Of a DNA stretch of 6,487 bases, positions 1 through 6,121 are shown one piece after another (within the stretch, counting starts at the first letter, position 1; the number at the start of each line of letters is the position of its first letter). Made by a program: the position numbers and the translations under genes. The stretch is from an uncultured Clostridia bacterium (lineage in GTDB: Bacteria; Bacillota_I; Bacilli_A; RFN20; CAG-288), in the NCBI GenBank assembly GCA_900313465.1, contig OMRU01000047.1, positions 1 to 6,487 of the forward strand. Reading direction: 5' to 3'. The notes under the pieces were generated by a model that saw nothing but the letters and a program-made list of their open reading frames with translations, searched no databases and was not told the origin of the DNA.

Positions 1-1
1 T

Positions 2-130
2 TCTATCGATTCCATCGAAATCATCTCTTACATTGATGATACCTATCAGGTTTCCATGACTGGCGTTGCCAAGGAAAACTTCAGAAGCATCGACACTATT
101 GCTGCTTACATCATTGCTAACAAGAAGTAA
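2..130 (+). CDS. Acyl carrier protein, C-terminal part (5' end outside window)
   Basis: The frame is open from the window edge to TAA at 128-130 and gives 42 residues. It begins with S-I-D-S-I-E, which matches the D-S-(L/I) phosphopantetheine attachment motif of acyl carrier proteins; the modified serine would be codon 11-13. The rest has the acidic helix II (IISYIDD) and the late helix with an aliphatic end (SIDTIAAYI), followed by a short lysine-rich tail, as in ACP C-termini. Helix I and the start lie upstream. The protein would carry acyl or polyketide intermediates as thioesters in the cytoplasm. A strong terminator follows directly, so this gene ends a transcript, or at least is separated from the synthase genes downstream. 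A second, complete ACP gene lies at 4570. The family call is fairly safe; whether it serves the same synthase is inferred from position. Confidence 0.72.
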   Translation, partial: SIDSIEIISYIDDTYQVSMTGVAKENFRSIDTIAAYIIANKK

Positions 131-143
131 ACGAAAAATCATG

Positions 144-167
144 AAAGTGGCTTCGGCCACTTTTTTT
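144..167 (+). terminator. Rho-independent terminator after the ACP gene
   Basis: A perfect 8-bp stem (AAAGTGGC at 144-151 pairing with GCCACTTT at 156-163) closes a TTCG tetraloop at 152-155. The 3' arm runs into a T tract (161-167). It starts 13 bases after the ACP stop codon. This is a classic intrinsic terminator and marks a transcript boundary before the ketosynthase gene. Confidence 0.93.
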
Positions 168-210
168 ATTAATTGTTCCAATTTCAAACTATTTTCGAGG
201 TAAACAAAGA
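168..210 (+). promoter_or_regulatory. Leader of the ketosynthase gene with Shine-Dalgarno GAGG
   Basis: This short AT-rich stretch separates the terminator from the ATG at 211. GAGG at 197-200 lies 10 bases before that ATG and is a usable Shine-Dalgarno site supporting the start. Because a terminator precedes it, a promoter is expected here, but I see no convincing -35/-10 pair with normal spacing, so the promoter itself is inferred. Confidence 0.5.
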
Positions 211-2604
211 ATGACTGAAAACAAGAATCGCTGCGTTGTCACCGGCTTAGGTATGATCACCTCTATCGGTAAGAGTGTTGAGGAATGCTGGGATAATGCC
301 ATAAAGGGTGTCTCTGGCACCAAAGAAATCAAAAGCATCTCCACCGAAGGATGCTATGCCAAAGTCGCTAGTGAAGTAGATGACACATTAGAAGATATCC
401 ATTCTGACTTCTACATGGATAGAGCCAGCAAGCTTTGTATCCATGCTGCCAAAGAAGCTATGAAGGATGCTAACCTTAACGACTTTGAAAATGATACCAG
501 AGTCTCTGTCATCATCGGTAACTGTGTCGCTGGTGTCGTCTCCATTGAAGATTATTATAAAAACGGCAAGGACAGCAAGAACATCAAGCAGATGCCAATG
601 TCTGCTATCGCTTCTCAGGTCGCTGGTTTTGTCCATGCCGGTGGTGTTGTCACCACAATTGCCAACGCATGTGCTGCTGGTACCATGTCCATCTCCTATG
701 CCTGCGATTTGATTCGCGACAACAAGGCTGATGTCGTCATTTGCGGTGGTACTGATGCTTTTGCTTCTGTTCCATATGCCGGTTTCTTGGCTTTACATGC
801 CATGGATGAAAAGCAGTGCTCTTCCTTTAACCACACCACCGGTATCAACCTTGGTGAAGGCAGTGGTATCTTAGTCGTTGAAAGCTATGAACACGCCATG
901 AAGAGAAAGGCCAAGATGTATTGTGAAGTCTTGGGTTCTGGTGTTTCTACTGATGCTCACCACATCACCGCTCCAAGAGAAGACGGCGAAGGTCAGATGA
1001 ACGCCATCAACTGGGCGATTGAAAGATCTGGTATTTCTCCAAAGGATGTCGGTTATGTCAACGCCCATGGTACTGGTACCCACAAGAACGACTATGCGGA
1101 ATTCTTATCGTTAAAGACCATCTTTGGCGAAGATAACGCTGATTTATGTGTCTCTTCCACCAAGCCTATGGTCGGACACTGTCTTGGTGCTGCCGGTTCT
1201 ATTGAAGCCATCTTCTCCATTAAAGCTTTAACCAATTCCATTGTCCCACCAACTCTTGGTTTTGCTCCTGAAGATATGGCTCAGTTAAAAGAAAATGCTG
1301 GTGCGATCGACTTTGTTCCCAATGTTGCCAAAAAGAAGGAACTTGACTATGTCATGAACAACTCCTTCGCCTTTGGTGGAAATAATGCTTCCATCATCTT
1401 CTCTAAGCATGTCGGCGATGTCAAAGGTTTAGAAAATCACGACAAGGTCGTCATCACCGGTTATGGTCTTGTCACTCCTCTTGGTCATGGTTTAGAGAAC
1501 TATGTTGCCAAGTTTAATGAAGGCGCCAAAGTTGAAGGTGGCAATGTCCACTCTGTTGTCTCCAATACAGATATGCAGTCTGCTGGTATTCCAATGTCTA
1601 TCTATAGAAAGTGGGATACCGTTTCTCAGATTGAAACTCTTTCTGGCGTCTTAGCCTTAAAGAATGCCAATATTGAAATCACTGACGAAAACGCCACTCG
1701 TATCGGTATTGTCGATGGTACTGCCGAAGGTGCTATGGGCATGGGTTGTCTTTTTGAAGAATCCATCGCTGAAAAAGGTAATGCCAGCGGTTCTGCCTTC
1801 AAGTTCCCAAACACCGTCTATAATGCCGCAGCTGGTTATCTTTCCATCTTCACCGGCATCAAGGGTTATAACGTTACCATTACCAATGGTAGCCAGTCTG
1901 GTTTAGCCGCCATCCCATATGCCTGTAACATCATCAAGAACAACAGAGAAGACATCATCGTCGCCTCTGGTTCCGATGAAAACATCTCTGTCACCAGCGA
2001 ACTTGCCACCGCTTTGAATCTTGTTGCGGATGACTATGTTGAACCATATTCCAATCATAATGGCTTTGTCCTTTCTGATGGTGGTGTCACGATGATCTTA
2101 GAAAGTGAAACTAGCGCCAACAAGAGAGGTGTCAAGAAGTACGCTTCTGTCGTCGGTTATGGTATGGCTCATAGAGATTGTGAATTTGGTACCTTACAGG
2201 GTTCTAGTGAAGGTCTTGATGAAGCAATCAGACAGGCTTTAGCTGATGCTAATCTTACCATTGATGACATTTCTGCTATCTCTGGTTTTGCCAATGGTAT
2301 GAAGGAAGTCGATCAGGTCGAAATGCAGTCTTATCGAAGAGTCTTTGGTTCGAAGATGGATAGTCTTCCAGTCATCTGCTCTAAAGCCAGAGTTGGCGAA
2401 GCGAGAGCTGCCGCCGCTATGCTTTCTGCTGTGGATGCCTCCCTTCTTTTATCCGATATGGTCAAGGAAGATAAGATGGCCTACCTCCTTACTGCCGATG
2501 GCGTAAAGAAGACGACTGTCTATTCCAAGGACCTTAAATATGTCTTAGTCACTGCTTATGGTTCTGGCGGTTCTTATACTGCCGTTATCTTAGCTAGAGA
2601 ATAA
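211..2604 (+). CDS. Fused ketosynthase / chain-length-factor-like protein (tandem beta-ketoacyl-ACP synthase II fold)
   Basis: This 797-residue protein is about twice the usual FabF length and consists of two thiolase-fold ketosynthase domains. Domain 1 (about 6-399) is FabF-like and complete: nucleophile Cys154 in NACAAG, His286 in NAHGTGT, Lys318 and His323 in STKPMVGH, and the Gly-rich FAFGGNN near 386-392. It should condense malonyl-ACP with an acyl chain. Domain 2 (about 412-797) starts again with VVITGYGLVTPLG and keeps the helix after the nucleophile and the FGSK/CSKARVG region. Its catalytic positions are changed: Ser561 at the Cys site, Phe693 at the first His and Glu730 at the second. 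Lys725 is kept. Loss of the triad with a retained fold is the hallmark of chain length factors, which pair with an active ketosynthase. Here the two are one chain, probably an internal pseudo-heterodimer. The start is supported by GAGG at 197-200 and by the ketosynthase N-terminal strand. FabG begins 11 bases downstream. The two-domain reading is secure; the chain-length role of domain 2 is inferred. Confidence 0.9.
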   Translation: MTENKNRCVVTGLGMITSIGKSVEECWDNAIKGVSGTKEIKSISTEGCYAKVASEVDDTLEDIHSDFYMDRASKLCIHAAKEAMKDANLNDFENDTRVSVIIGNCVAGVVSIEDYYKNGKDSKNIKQMPMSAIASQVAGFVHAGGVVTTIANACAAGTMSISYACDLIRDNKADVVICGGTDAFASVPYAGFLALHAMDEKQCSSFNHTTGINLGEGSGILVVESYEHAMKRKAKMYCEVLGSGVSTDAHHITAPREDGEGQMNAINWAIERSGISPKDVGYVNAHGTGTHKNDYAEFLSLKTIFGEDNADLCVSSTKPMVGHCLGAAGSIEAIFSIKALTNSIVPPTLGFAPEDMAQLKENAGAIDFVPNVAKKKELDYVMNNSFAFGGNNASIIFSKHVGDVKGLENHDKVVITGYGLVTPLGHGLENYVAKFNEGAKVEGGNVHSVVSNTDMQSAGIPMSIYRKWDTVSQIETLSGVLALKNANIEITDENATRIGIVDGTAEGAMGMGCLFEESIAEKGNASGSAFKFPNTVYNAAAGYLSIFTGIKGYNVTITNGSQSGLAAIPYACNIIKNNREDIIVASGSDENISVTSELATALNLVADDYVEPYSNHNGFVLSDGGVTMILESETSANKRGVKKYASVVGYGMAHRDCEFGTLQGSSEGLDEAIRQALADANLTIDDISAISGFANGMKEVDQVEMQSYRRVFGSKMDSLPVICSKARVGEARAAAAMLSAVDASLLLSDMVKEDKMAYLLTADGVKKTTVYSKDLKYVLVTAYGSGGSYTAVILARE

Positions 2605-2615
2605 AGGAGTATTCT

Positions 2616-3347
2616 ATGAAAGTTGCTATTGTTACCGGTTCTTCCAAGGGTATTGGTAGAGCCGTTGCCATCCGTCTTGCCAAAGATGGATTTACCACTG
2701 TCGTCAACTATTCCCATTCTGAAGGTCCCGCCAACGAAGTTGTCGAGACCATCAAGAAGAATGGTGGCCAGGCTATCGCCTACAAGTGCGATTGCTCTAA
2801 GCTTGCTGAAGTCAAGCAGATGATCAAGGATGTCGCTTCTCAGTTTGGTCAGATTGATGTTTTAGTCAACAACGCAGGTATCGTTAGAGATGAATACCTT
2901 CTCATGATGACCCAGGAAAACATCGATGAATGTTTTGATCTTAATGTCAAAGGCTATTTCTATTGCACTCAACAGGCTGCCTTAAAGATGATGAGAAAGA
3001 AAAAAGGTGTCATCATCAATATGTCTTCTGTCTCTGGTAAATATGCTCTTGCTGGTCAGACCGTCTATTCTGCCACCAAGGGTGCGGTTAACGCCTTTAC
3101 CGCTACCGCCGCTAAGGAACTTGCCCGATATGGTATCAGAGTCAATGCTGTCGCTCCTGGTTTCATCAAGACCGAAATGCTTGATCACATCCCCCAGGAA
3201 AAGATGGATGAATATCTTTCTGTCATTCCGCTTAAGCGCCTAGGTGAAGTAGAAGATATCGCCAATGTCGTCTCGATGCTTGCCAGCGATGAATCTTCTT
3301 ATCTGACCGGTCAGGTCATCACTCTTGATGGAGGTTTATCCTTATAA
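2616..3347 (+). CDS. fabG: 3-oxoacyl-ACP reductase (FabG-type ketoreductase)
   Basis: This 243-residue classical short-chain dehydrogenase/reductase has normal FabG length. It would reduce the beta-ketoacyl-ACP made by the preceding ketosynthase to beta-hydroxyacyl-ACP with NADPH. The cofactor motif TGSSKGIG is at 7-14, NNAG is at 85-88, and the catalytic tetrad is Asn110, Ser138, Tyr151 and Lys155 (YSATK), at E. coli FabG numbering. The C-terminus shows SYLTGQVITLDGG, typical of FabG. The start has a strong Shine-Dalgarno, AAGGAG at 2604-2609, that touches the stop of the previous gene. The stop codon overlaps the next start by one base (TAATG), so it is translated in an operon with the dehydratase. 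The family call is firm. Whether it serves housekeeping fatty acid synthesis or a specialised polyketide follows from context only. Confidence 0.95.
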   Translation: MKVAIVTGSSKGIGRAVAIRLAKDGFTTVVNYSHSEGPANEVVETIKKNGGQAIAYKCDCSKLAEVKQMIKDVASQFGQIDVLVNNAGIVRDEYLLMMTQENIDECFDLNVKGYFYCTQQAALKMMRKKKGVIINMSSVSGKYALAGQTVYSATKGAVNAFTATAAKELARYGIRVNAVAPGFIKTEMLDHIPQEKMDEYLSVIPLKRLGEVEDIANVVSMLASDESSYLTGQVITLDGGLSL

Positions 3348-3805
3348 TGAAAAGTGTCATGAACATCAACGATATCAATAAGAAGATCAAGCAACGTCCA
3401 CCTTTCCAGATGATTGAAAAGGTCCTGGAATTAGAACCAAACGTCTCCGCTACCGGTTTAAAGAATGTCTCTGTCAATGAACCATATTTCATGGGTCATT
3501 TCCCCGGTAATCCGATTATGCCTGGCGTACTGATCATCGAGTCTTGTGCTCAGCTTTGCTCCTTAGTCATCGATGCGACTGAGGGTCCAAAAGAAGATGA
3601 AATCATGGTCTTGTTGAAGGTCGATAACTTCAAGTTCGTCAAGCCTGTCATTCCTGGTGATACTCTAATCATCACGGTTAGCAAATCCAAGGTCATGGGT
3701 CCACTTACTACCTTTGATGCCATTGTCAAAGTCGATGATGTCGTCTACTCCAAGGGTAGCATGACCTTCACCGCTGTCAAGAAAGAAAACATCTATGGCA
3801 ACTAA
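3347..3805 (+). CDS. fabZ: 3-hydroxyacyl-ACP dehydratase (FabZ-type hotdog fold)
   Basis: This 152-residue protein has the length and motifs of FabZ. Its signature block, GHFPGNPIMPGVL followed by IESCAQL, supplies the catalytic His51 and Glu65. The N-terminal segment KQRPPFQMIEKVLELE matches the usual FabZ opening (hR-PF-lid-v). It would remove water from beta-hydroxyacyl-ACP to give the trans-2-enoyl product, following FabG. ATG at 3347 overlaps the FabG stop by one base and has GGAGG at 3330-3334, 12 bases upstream; an in-frame ATG at 3359 is a possible alternative start. The 3' end overlaps the next gene by 11 bases. No FabA-type isomerase features are evident, but isomerase activity cannot be judged from sequence alone. 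Confidence 0.94.
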   Translation: MKSVMNINDINKKIKQRPPFQMIEKVLELEPNVSATGLKNVSVNEPYFMGHFPGNPIMPGVLIIESCAQLCSLVIDATEGPKEDEIMVLLKVDNFKFVKPVIPGDTLIITVSKSKVMGPLTTFDAIVKVDDVVYSKGSMTFTAVKKENIYGN

Positions 3806-4550
3806 TTGGAACAAGGACGAAGTCAAGAAAGTCTTAGTCATCAACGGTTCGCCAAATAGAAATCGTTCCAACACTCTTGTGGTCACCAAGGCCTTCTTAG
3901 AGGGTCTAAATGAAGATAATAAGCTAGATATTGAAATCGTCAATGCTTCCGATCTGAATGTAAAACCATGCTTAGGTTGTCTTTCCTGCTGGGGAAGAAC
4001 GGCTGGTGAATGTGTCATCCGCAATGATGATATTCTTCCTCTTAAGGAAAAGATTCTTACTGCGGATATCATCATTGCATCTTATCCGTTATACTTCTTC
4101 TCTATGCCAGGTGTGATGAAAGTAATCACAGATAGACTTCTTAGCATGATGGCGACTTATGAAGGACAAAAGGCGCCAGAAAATGGTCAATCATTCCATG
4201 GCTTCCGTTACTACAATGAAAAGCAGAGATTCATCATCATCTCTTCTTGTGCCTACACTGAAGCCAAAGCAGCTTATCAGTCTTTGCTCATGCAGCATGA
4301 TGCCATTTGTGGAAAAAACAACTACACTGCCATACTTGTACCACAGATGAAGACTTTACTTGATTTACATAACGAGAACAAGATTTCTCGCTACTTGAAT
4401 AAATTCACTCTTGCTGGTCAATTATTCCGTCAGCAGGGATTTCTCTCTCCAGAAGAACTAGAAAATCTTAGCAAGCCACCGTTTACTGAAGGGGCTTATA
4501 AGATCTTCTTGAATAACTTCTGGGAATCAGAAAAGAACAAAGGAAAATAA
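3795..4550 (+). CDS. NAD(P)H-dependent FMN reductase / iron-sulfur flavoprotein-like oxidoreductase
   Basis: This 251-residue flavodoxin-fold protein opens with KKVLVINGSPNRNRSNT (about 11-27), the strand and loop that bind FMN phosphate in the NADPH-dependent FMN reductase family. Four cysteines follow in the pattern C59-x2-C62-x2-C65-x7-C73, close to an Asp-Asp pair at 78-79. This resembles the compact cluster of iron-sulfur flavoproteins, although many relatives keep these cysteines without a proven cluster. SYPLYFFSMPGVMKVITDR (about 96-114) is the second flavin-contact region. The C-terminal third (about 170-251) is longer than the core family and I do not recognise it. The gene starts inside the end of the dehydratase gene (11-base overlap) and has only a weak ribosome site, which suggests translational coupling. 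Its place among KR, DH and ACP genes suggests a redox step on the acyl chain or product; the substrate is unknown. Confidence 0.8.
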   Translation: MATNWNKDEVKKVLVINGSPNRNRSNTLVVTKAFLEGLNEDNKLDIEIVNASDLNVKPCLGCLSCWGRTAGECVIRNDDILPLKEKILTADIIIASYPLYFFSMPGVMKVITDRLLSMMATYEGQKAPENGQSFHGFRYYNEKQRFIIISSCAYTEAKAAYQSLLMQHDAICGKNNYTAILVPQMKTLLDLHNENKISRYLNKFTLAGQLFRQQGFLSPEELENLSKPPFTEGAYKIFLNNFWESEKNKGK

Positions 4551-4557
4551 TTTCCTT

Positions 4558-4563
4558 AGGAGG
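4558..4563 (+). promoter_or_regulatory. Strong Shine-Dalgarno AGGAGG before the second ACP
   Basis: AGGAGG ends six bases before the ATG at 4570. It is the best-matched ribosome site in the window, in keeping with the need for carrier protein in excess over the enzymes. The match with the anti-Shine-Dalgarno is seen; the expression level is inferred. Confidence 0.85.
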
Positions 4564-4569
4564 TTAATT

Positions 4570-4800
4570 ATGTACGATGTCATTAAACAACTATTGATTG
4601 ATACTGCCAATGTCGATGAAGAAAAGATCAAGCCTTCTGCCAGATTGAAAGAAGACTTGGGTTTTGATTCTCTTTATGCCGTGGAAATGGCTTTGGAATT
4701 AGAAACTCATTTCAGTATCAAGATCGAGCCCGAAGAATTAAAACAACTCATCACCGTACAGAATGTGGTTGACCTTGTCGAGAAAAAGGAGGGCAAATAA
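4570..4800 (+). CDS. Acyl carrier protein
   Basis: This complete 76-residue acidic protein has standard ACP size. The motif DLGFDSLYAVEM carries the phosphopantetheine site at Ser34 (codon 4669-4671). Helix I (YDVIKQLLIDTANV), the DEEKIKPSARLKEDLG loop, helix II after the serine and the last helix (TVQNVVDLVEKKEG) are all present in the expected order. It would carry the growing chain between ketosynthase, reductase and dehydratase in the cytoplasm, after activation by a phosphopantetheinyl transferase not present here. It differs clearly from the partial ACP at the window start (FDSLYAVE against IDSIEIIS), so they are not recent copies. The stop overlaps the accB start by one base (TAATG). 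Confidence in the family is very high; membership in the fatty acid or a specialised pathway is unresolved. Confidence 0.96.
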   Translation: MYDVIKQLLIDTANVDEEKIKPSARLKEDLGFDSLYAVEMALELETHFSIKIEPEELKQLITVQNVVDLVEKKEGK

Positions 4801-5153
4801 TGAAATTAGAAGAAATTGAAAACGTCATTCATCTTTTTGAAAAAGCCAATATCTCATCTTTGGAAGTCGAAGATGAAGGAATCAAGATCAAACTGACCAA
4901 AGAAATGACTCCTGTGGTCGTCGAAAAGAATGTGACTAGTAGTAATCCAGTCGTCCAAAAAGATGAGCATGAAGAAGGAAAGACGCTAAGTAGTGGTGAA
5001 GAATATATCAAGTCCCCACTTGTCGGCACCTATCATCAGGCTCCTTTTGCCGATGGCAAACCTTTTGTTGTTGAAGGCTCTAAAGTCAAGAAAGGTGACA
5101 AACTCTGTATCATCGAAGCGATGAAGGTCATGAATGAAATCACTGATCCAAAG
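4800..5153 (+). CDS. accB: Biotin carboxyl carrier protein of acetyl-CoA carboxylase, 3'-truncated at the join
   Basis: The first 118 or so residues are AccB. An N-terminal helix (KLEEIENVIHLFEKANISSLEVED) and the strand IKIKLTKE are typical of the family. A polar linker (about 36-66) follows, then the biotinyl domain: SPLVGTYHQAPFADGKPFV with the exposed thumb region, VKKGDKLCIIEAMKVMNEI, and the biotin-accepting Lys109 (codon 5124-5126). In a normal AccB about 35 to 40 further residues complete the second half of the barrel; here they are missing and ATPase sequence follows after about residue 117. The intact protein would carry CO2 on biotin so that acetyl-CoA carboxylase makes malonyl-CoA for the synthase encoded upstream. 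accC, accD and accA would be expected next in the true genome. As written, the domain could not fold properly. Confidence 0.9.
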
Positions 5154-6107
5154 ATAAAAACCGTGTTTATCGACATCTACGATTGTCGTAGCGAATATGA
5201 TTTCTATAACCGCTTTGCCTCTGAACTATTGAAGCAGACGGCCTCTAAGACTGAACAAGTCATAGATCACATCAAACGATTCTTGGTCAGACTGACTCCC
5301 AAAATTGCTTTTTCGCCAGAGCCCATGTCTGAAATCTCTCTGTCATTGGGCATTACTCCACAGAATTACGACCCAGAAGAGATACTGCAGTTACCCGAGG
5401 TGATAGGTCAAGCTCAAGGCATGCATATTGTGGTATGTATCGACGAATTTCAACAGATAGGCGAGATGGCTGATTCGCTGACCATTCAGAAGCGATTACG
5501 CGGCATTTGGCAACATCAGCGCCATGTATCGTATTGTCTTTTCGGTAGTAAGAAGCACATGATGACCAGACTGTTCCTGAACCGTAAGATGCCTTTCTAT
5601 CAGTTCGGCGAAATGATGTATTTGGACAAGATTCCTACAGCCGATTGGGTGCCCTTTATCTGTTCGAGGTTCGAGAGTCAAGGAAAACAGATTTCTGAAG
5701 ATTTTGCCCGGCGTATATGTGAAACGGTAGAGGGTAATTCCTCGTATGTGCAGCAATTAGCCTGGAATGTGTTGGCTGAGACAGAGAAGGTCACAACAGA
5801 ACAGGATTTTTGTCGTGGTGTAGAAGCATTGCTGGCGCAGTGTTCAGCTCTCTTCGAAGAGCAGTTGAAGGGACTGACAGGTTTTCAGATGAATTTCCTG
5901 CGCGCTTTGTGTGATGGCGTAAGTTCCGACTTTGGAAGCAAGGCCATTTTGGAGAACTATAATCTTTTTGAAGGTTCACCCTACAAACAAGTATTCGGTC
6001 ATACTATCTGCCGACAAATCAAAGAAAATAATGGCTTAATCTGTATTGACTGCTTACGGTGGATGGAACACTTTGAACCCGGAATAGCATCATTGATTAT
6101 AAACTAA
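4800..6107 (+). CDS. Chimeric frame: AccB N-terminus joined to an AAA ATPase body
   Basis: This uninterrupted 435-codon frame is not one natural gene family. Residues 1 to about 117 are biotin carboxyl carrier protein; residues about 118-435 are a Bacteroidales-type ATPase without its Walker A part. Codon use switches at the join. Arginine codons from residue 119 on are 13 CGN, 1 AGG and 2 AGA, against 14 AGA of 18 in the ketosynthase gene. The start is well supported by AAGGAGG at 4786-4792 and the TAATG overlap with the ACP stop. An automated caller would report a single 435-residue protein. I think that product does not exist in either source organism, and the two halves are described separately in the following entries. 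Confidence 0.75.
   Translation: MKLEEIENVIHLFEKANISSLEVEDEGIKIKLTKEMTPVVVEKNVTSSNPVVQKDEHEEGKTLSSGEEYIKSPLVGTYHQAPFADGKPFVVEGSKVKKGDKLCIIEAMKVMNEITDPKIKTVFIDIYDCRSEYDFYNRFASELLKQTASKTEQVIDHIKRFLVRLTPKIAFSPEPMSEISLSLGITPQNYDPEEILQLPEVIGQAQGMHIVVCIDEFQQIGEMADSLTIQKRLRGIWQHQRHVSYCLFGSKKHMMTRLFLNRKMPFYQFGEMMYLDKIPTADWVPFICSRFESQGKQISEDFARRICETVEGNSSYVQQLAWNVLAETEKVTTEQDFCRGVEALLAQCSALFEEQLKGLTGFQMNFLRALCDGVSSDFGSKAILENYNLFEGSPYKQVFGHTICRQIKENNGLICIDCLRWMEHFEPGIASLIIN
5145..5165. other. Join between two unrelated DNA sources (probable assembly misjoin)
   Basis: AccB homology ends after MNEIT (codons to 5144), and ATPase homology is convincing from TVFIDIYDC (5160 on). The base-level breakpoint therefore lies in about 5145-5160, in an A-rich stretch (CCAAAGATAAAAA) that could have served as a short overlap. 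No inverted repeat, target duplication or transposase is seen at the join, so an insertion sequence does not explain it. A chimeric contig is the simplest reading; a real illegitimate recombination cannot be excluded. Confidence 0.72.
5154..6107 (+). pseudogene. AAA-type ATPase (archaeal-ATPase-like, Bacteroidales style), N-terminus with Walker A missing
   Basis: About 317 residues resemble the stand-alone ATPases common in Bacteroides and Prevotella genomes (archaeal ATPase family, PF01637 by recall). The visible parts are the strand and segment TVFIDIYDCRSEYDFYNRFA, which normally follows the P-loop region, and Walker B (IVVCIDEF, Asp215-Glu216 of the frame). SYCLFGSKKHMM follows, a sensor-like strand with its serine/lysine loop. 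After it come a helical lid (about 277-350) and the start of a C-terminal winged-helix-like region (FLRALCDGVSSDFGSKAILENYNL). The Walker A motif that should sit some 40 residues upstream is absent, replaced by AccB, so the piece cannot bind ATP as written. Its last 45 residues do not follow the family ending I expect. The biological role of this family is poorly known; some members sit near mobile regions. Confidence 0.68.
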
Positions 6108-6121
6108 ATACCATTTGCCAT

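Noticed and set aside
173..195. Possible promoter, TTGTTC at 173-178 and TATTTT at 190-195
   Set aside because: The spacer is only 11 bases, far from the usual 16-18, so I do not call it a promoter although one is expected in this gap.
211..2604. Recent tandem duplication of one ketosynthase gene
   Set aside because: The two halves align only at the level of fold motifs and differ at nearly all catalytic positions, so the duplication, if any, is ancient; no long DNA repeat is visible.
3665..4075. 136-codon minus-strand frame across the fabZ/flavoprotein boundary
   Set aside because: It is opposite two genes with clear family motifs and overlaps their coupled junction; the product has no recognisable domain.
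5100..5200. Insertion sequence or attachment site at the accB join
   Set aside because: I see no terminal inverted repeats, target duplication, transposase or integrase around the join.
4800..6107. A true BCCP-ATPase fusion enzyme
   Set aside because: Both domains are cut inside their folded cores (second half of the biotinyl barrel, Walker A of the ATPase) and codon use changes at the same place, so a functional fusion is unlikely.
6109..6117. Bacteroides-type -7 promoter element (TAnnTTTG) before the last gene
   Set aside because: The bases read TACCATTTG, with three instead of two bases between TA and TTTG, and lie too close to the ATG for a normal leader; the match is probably chance.
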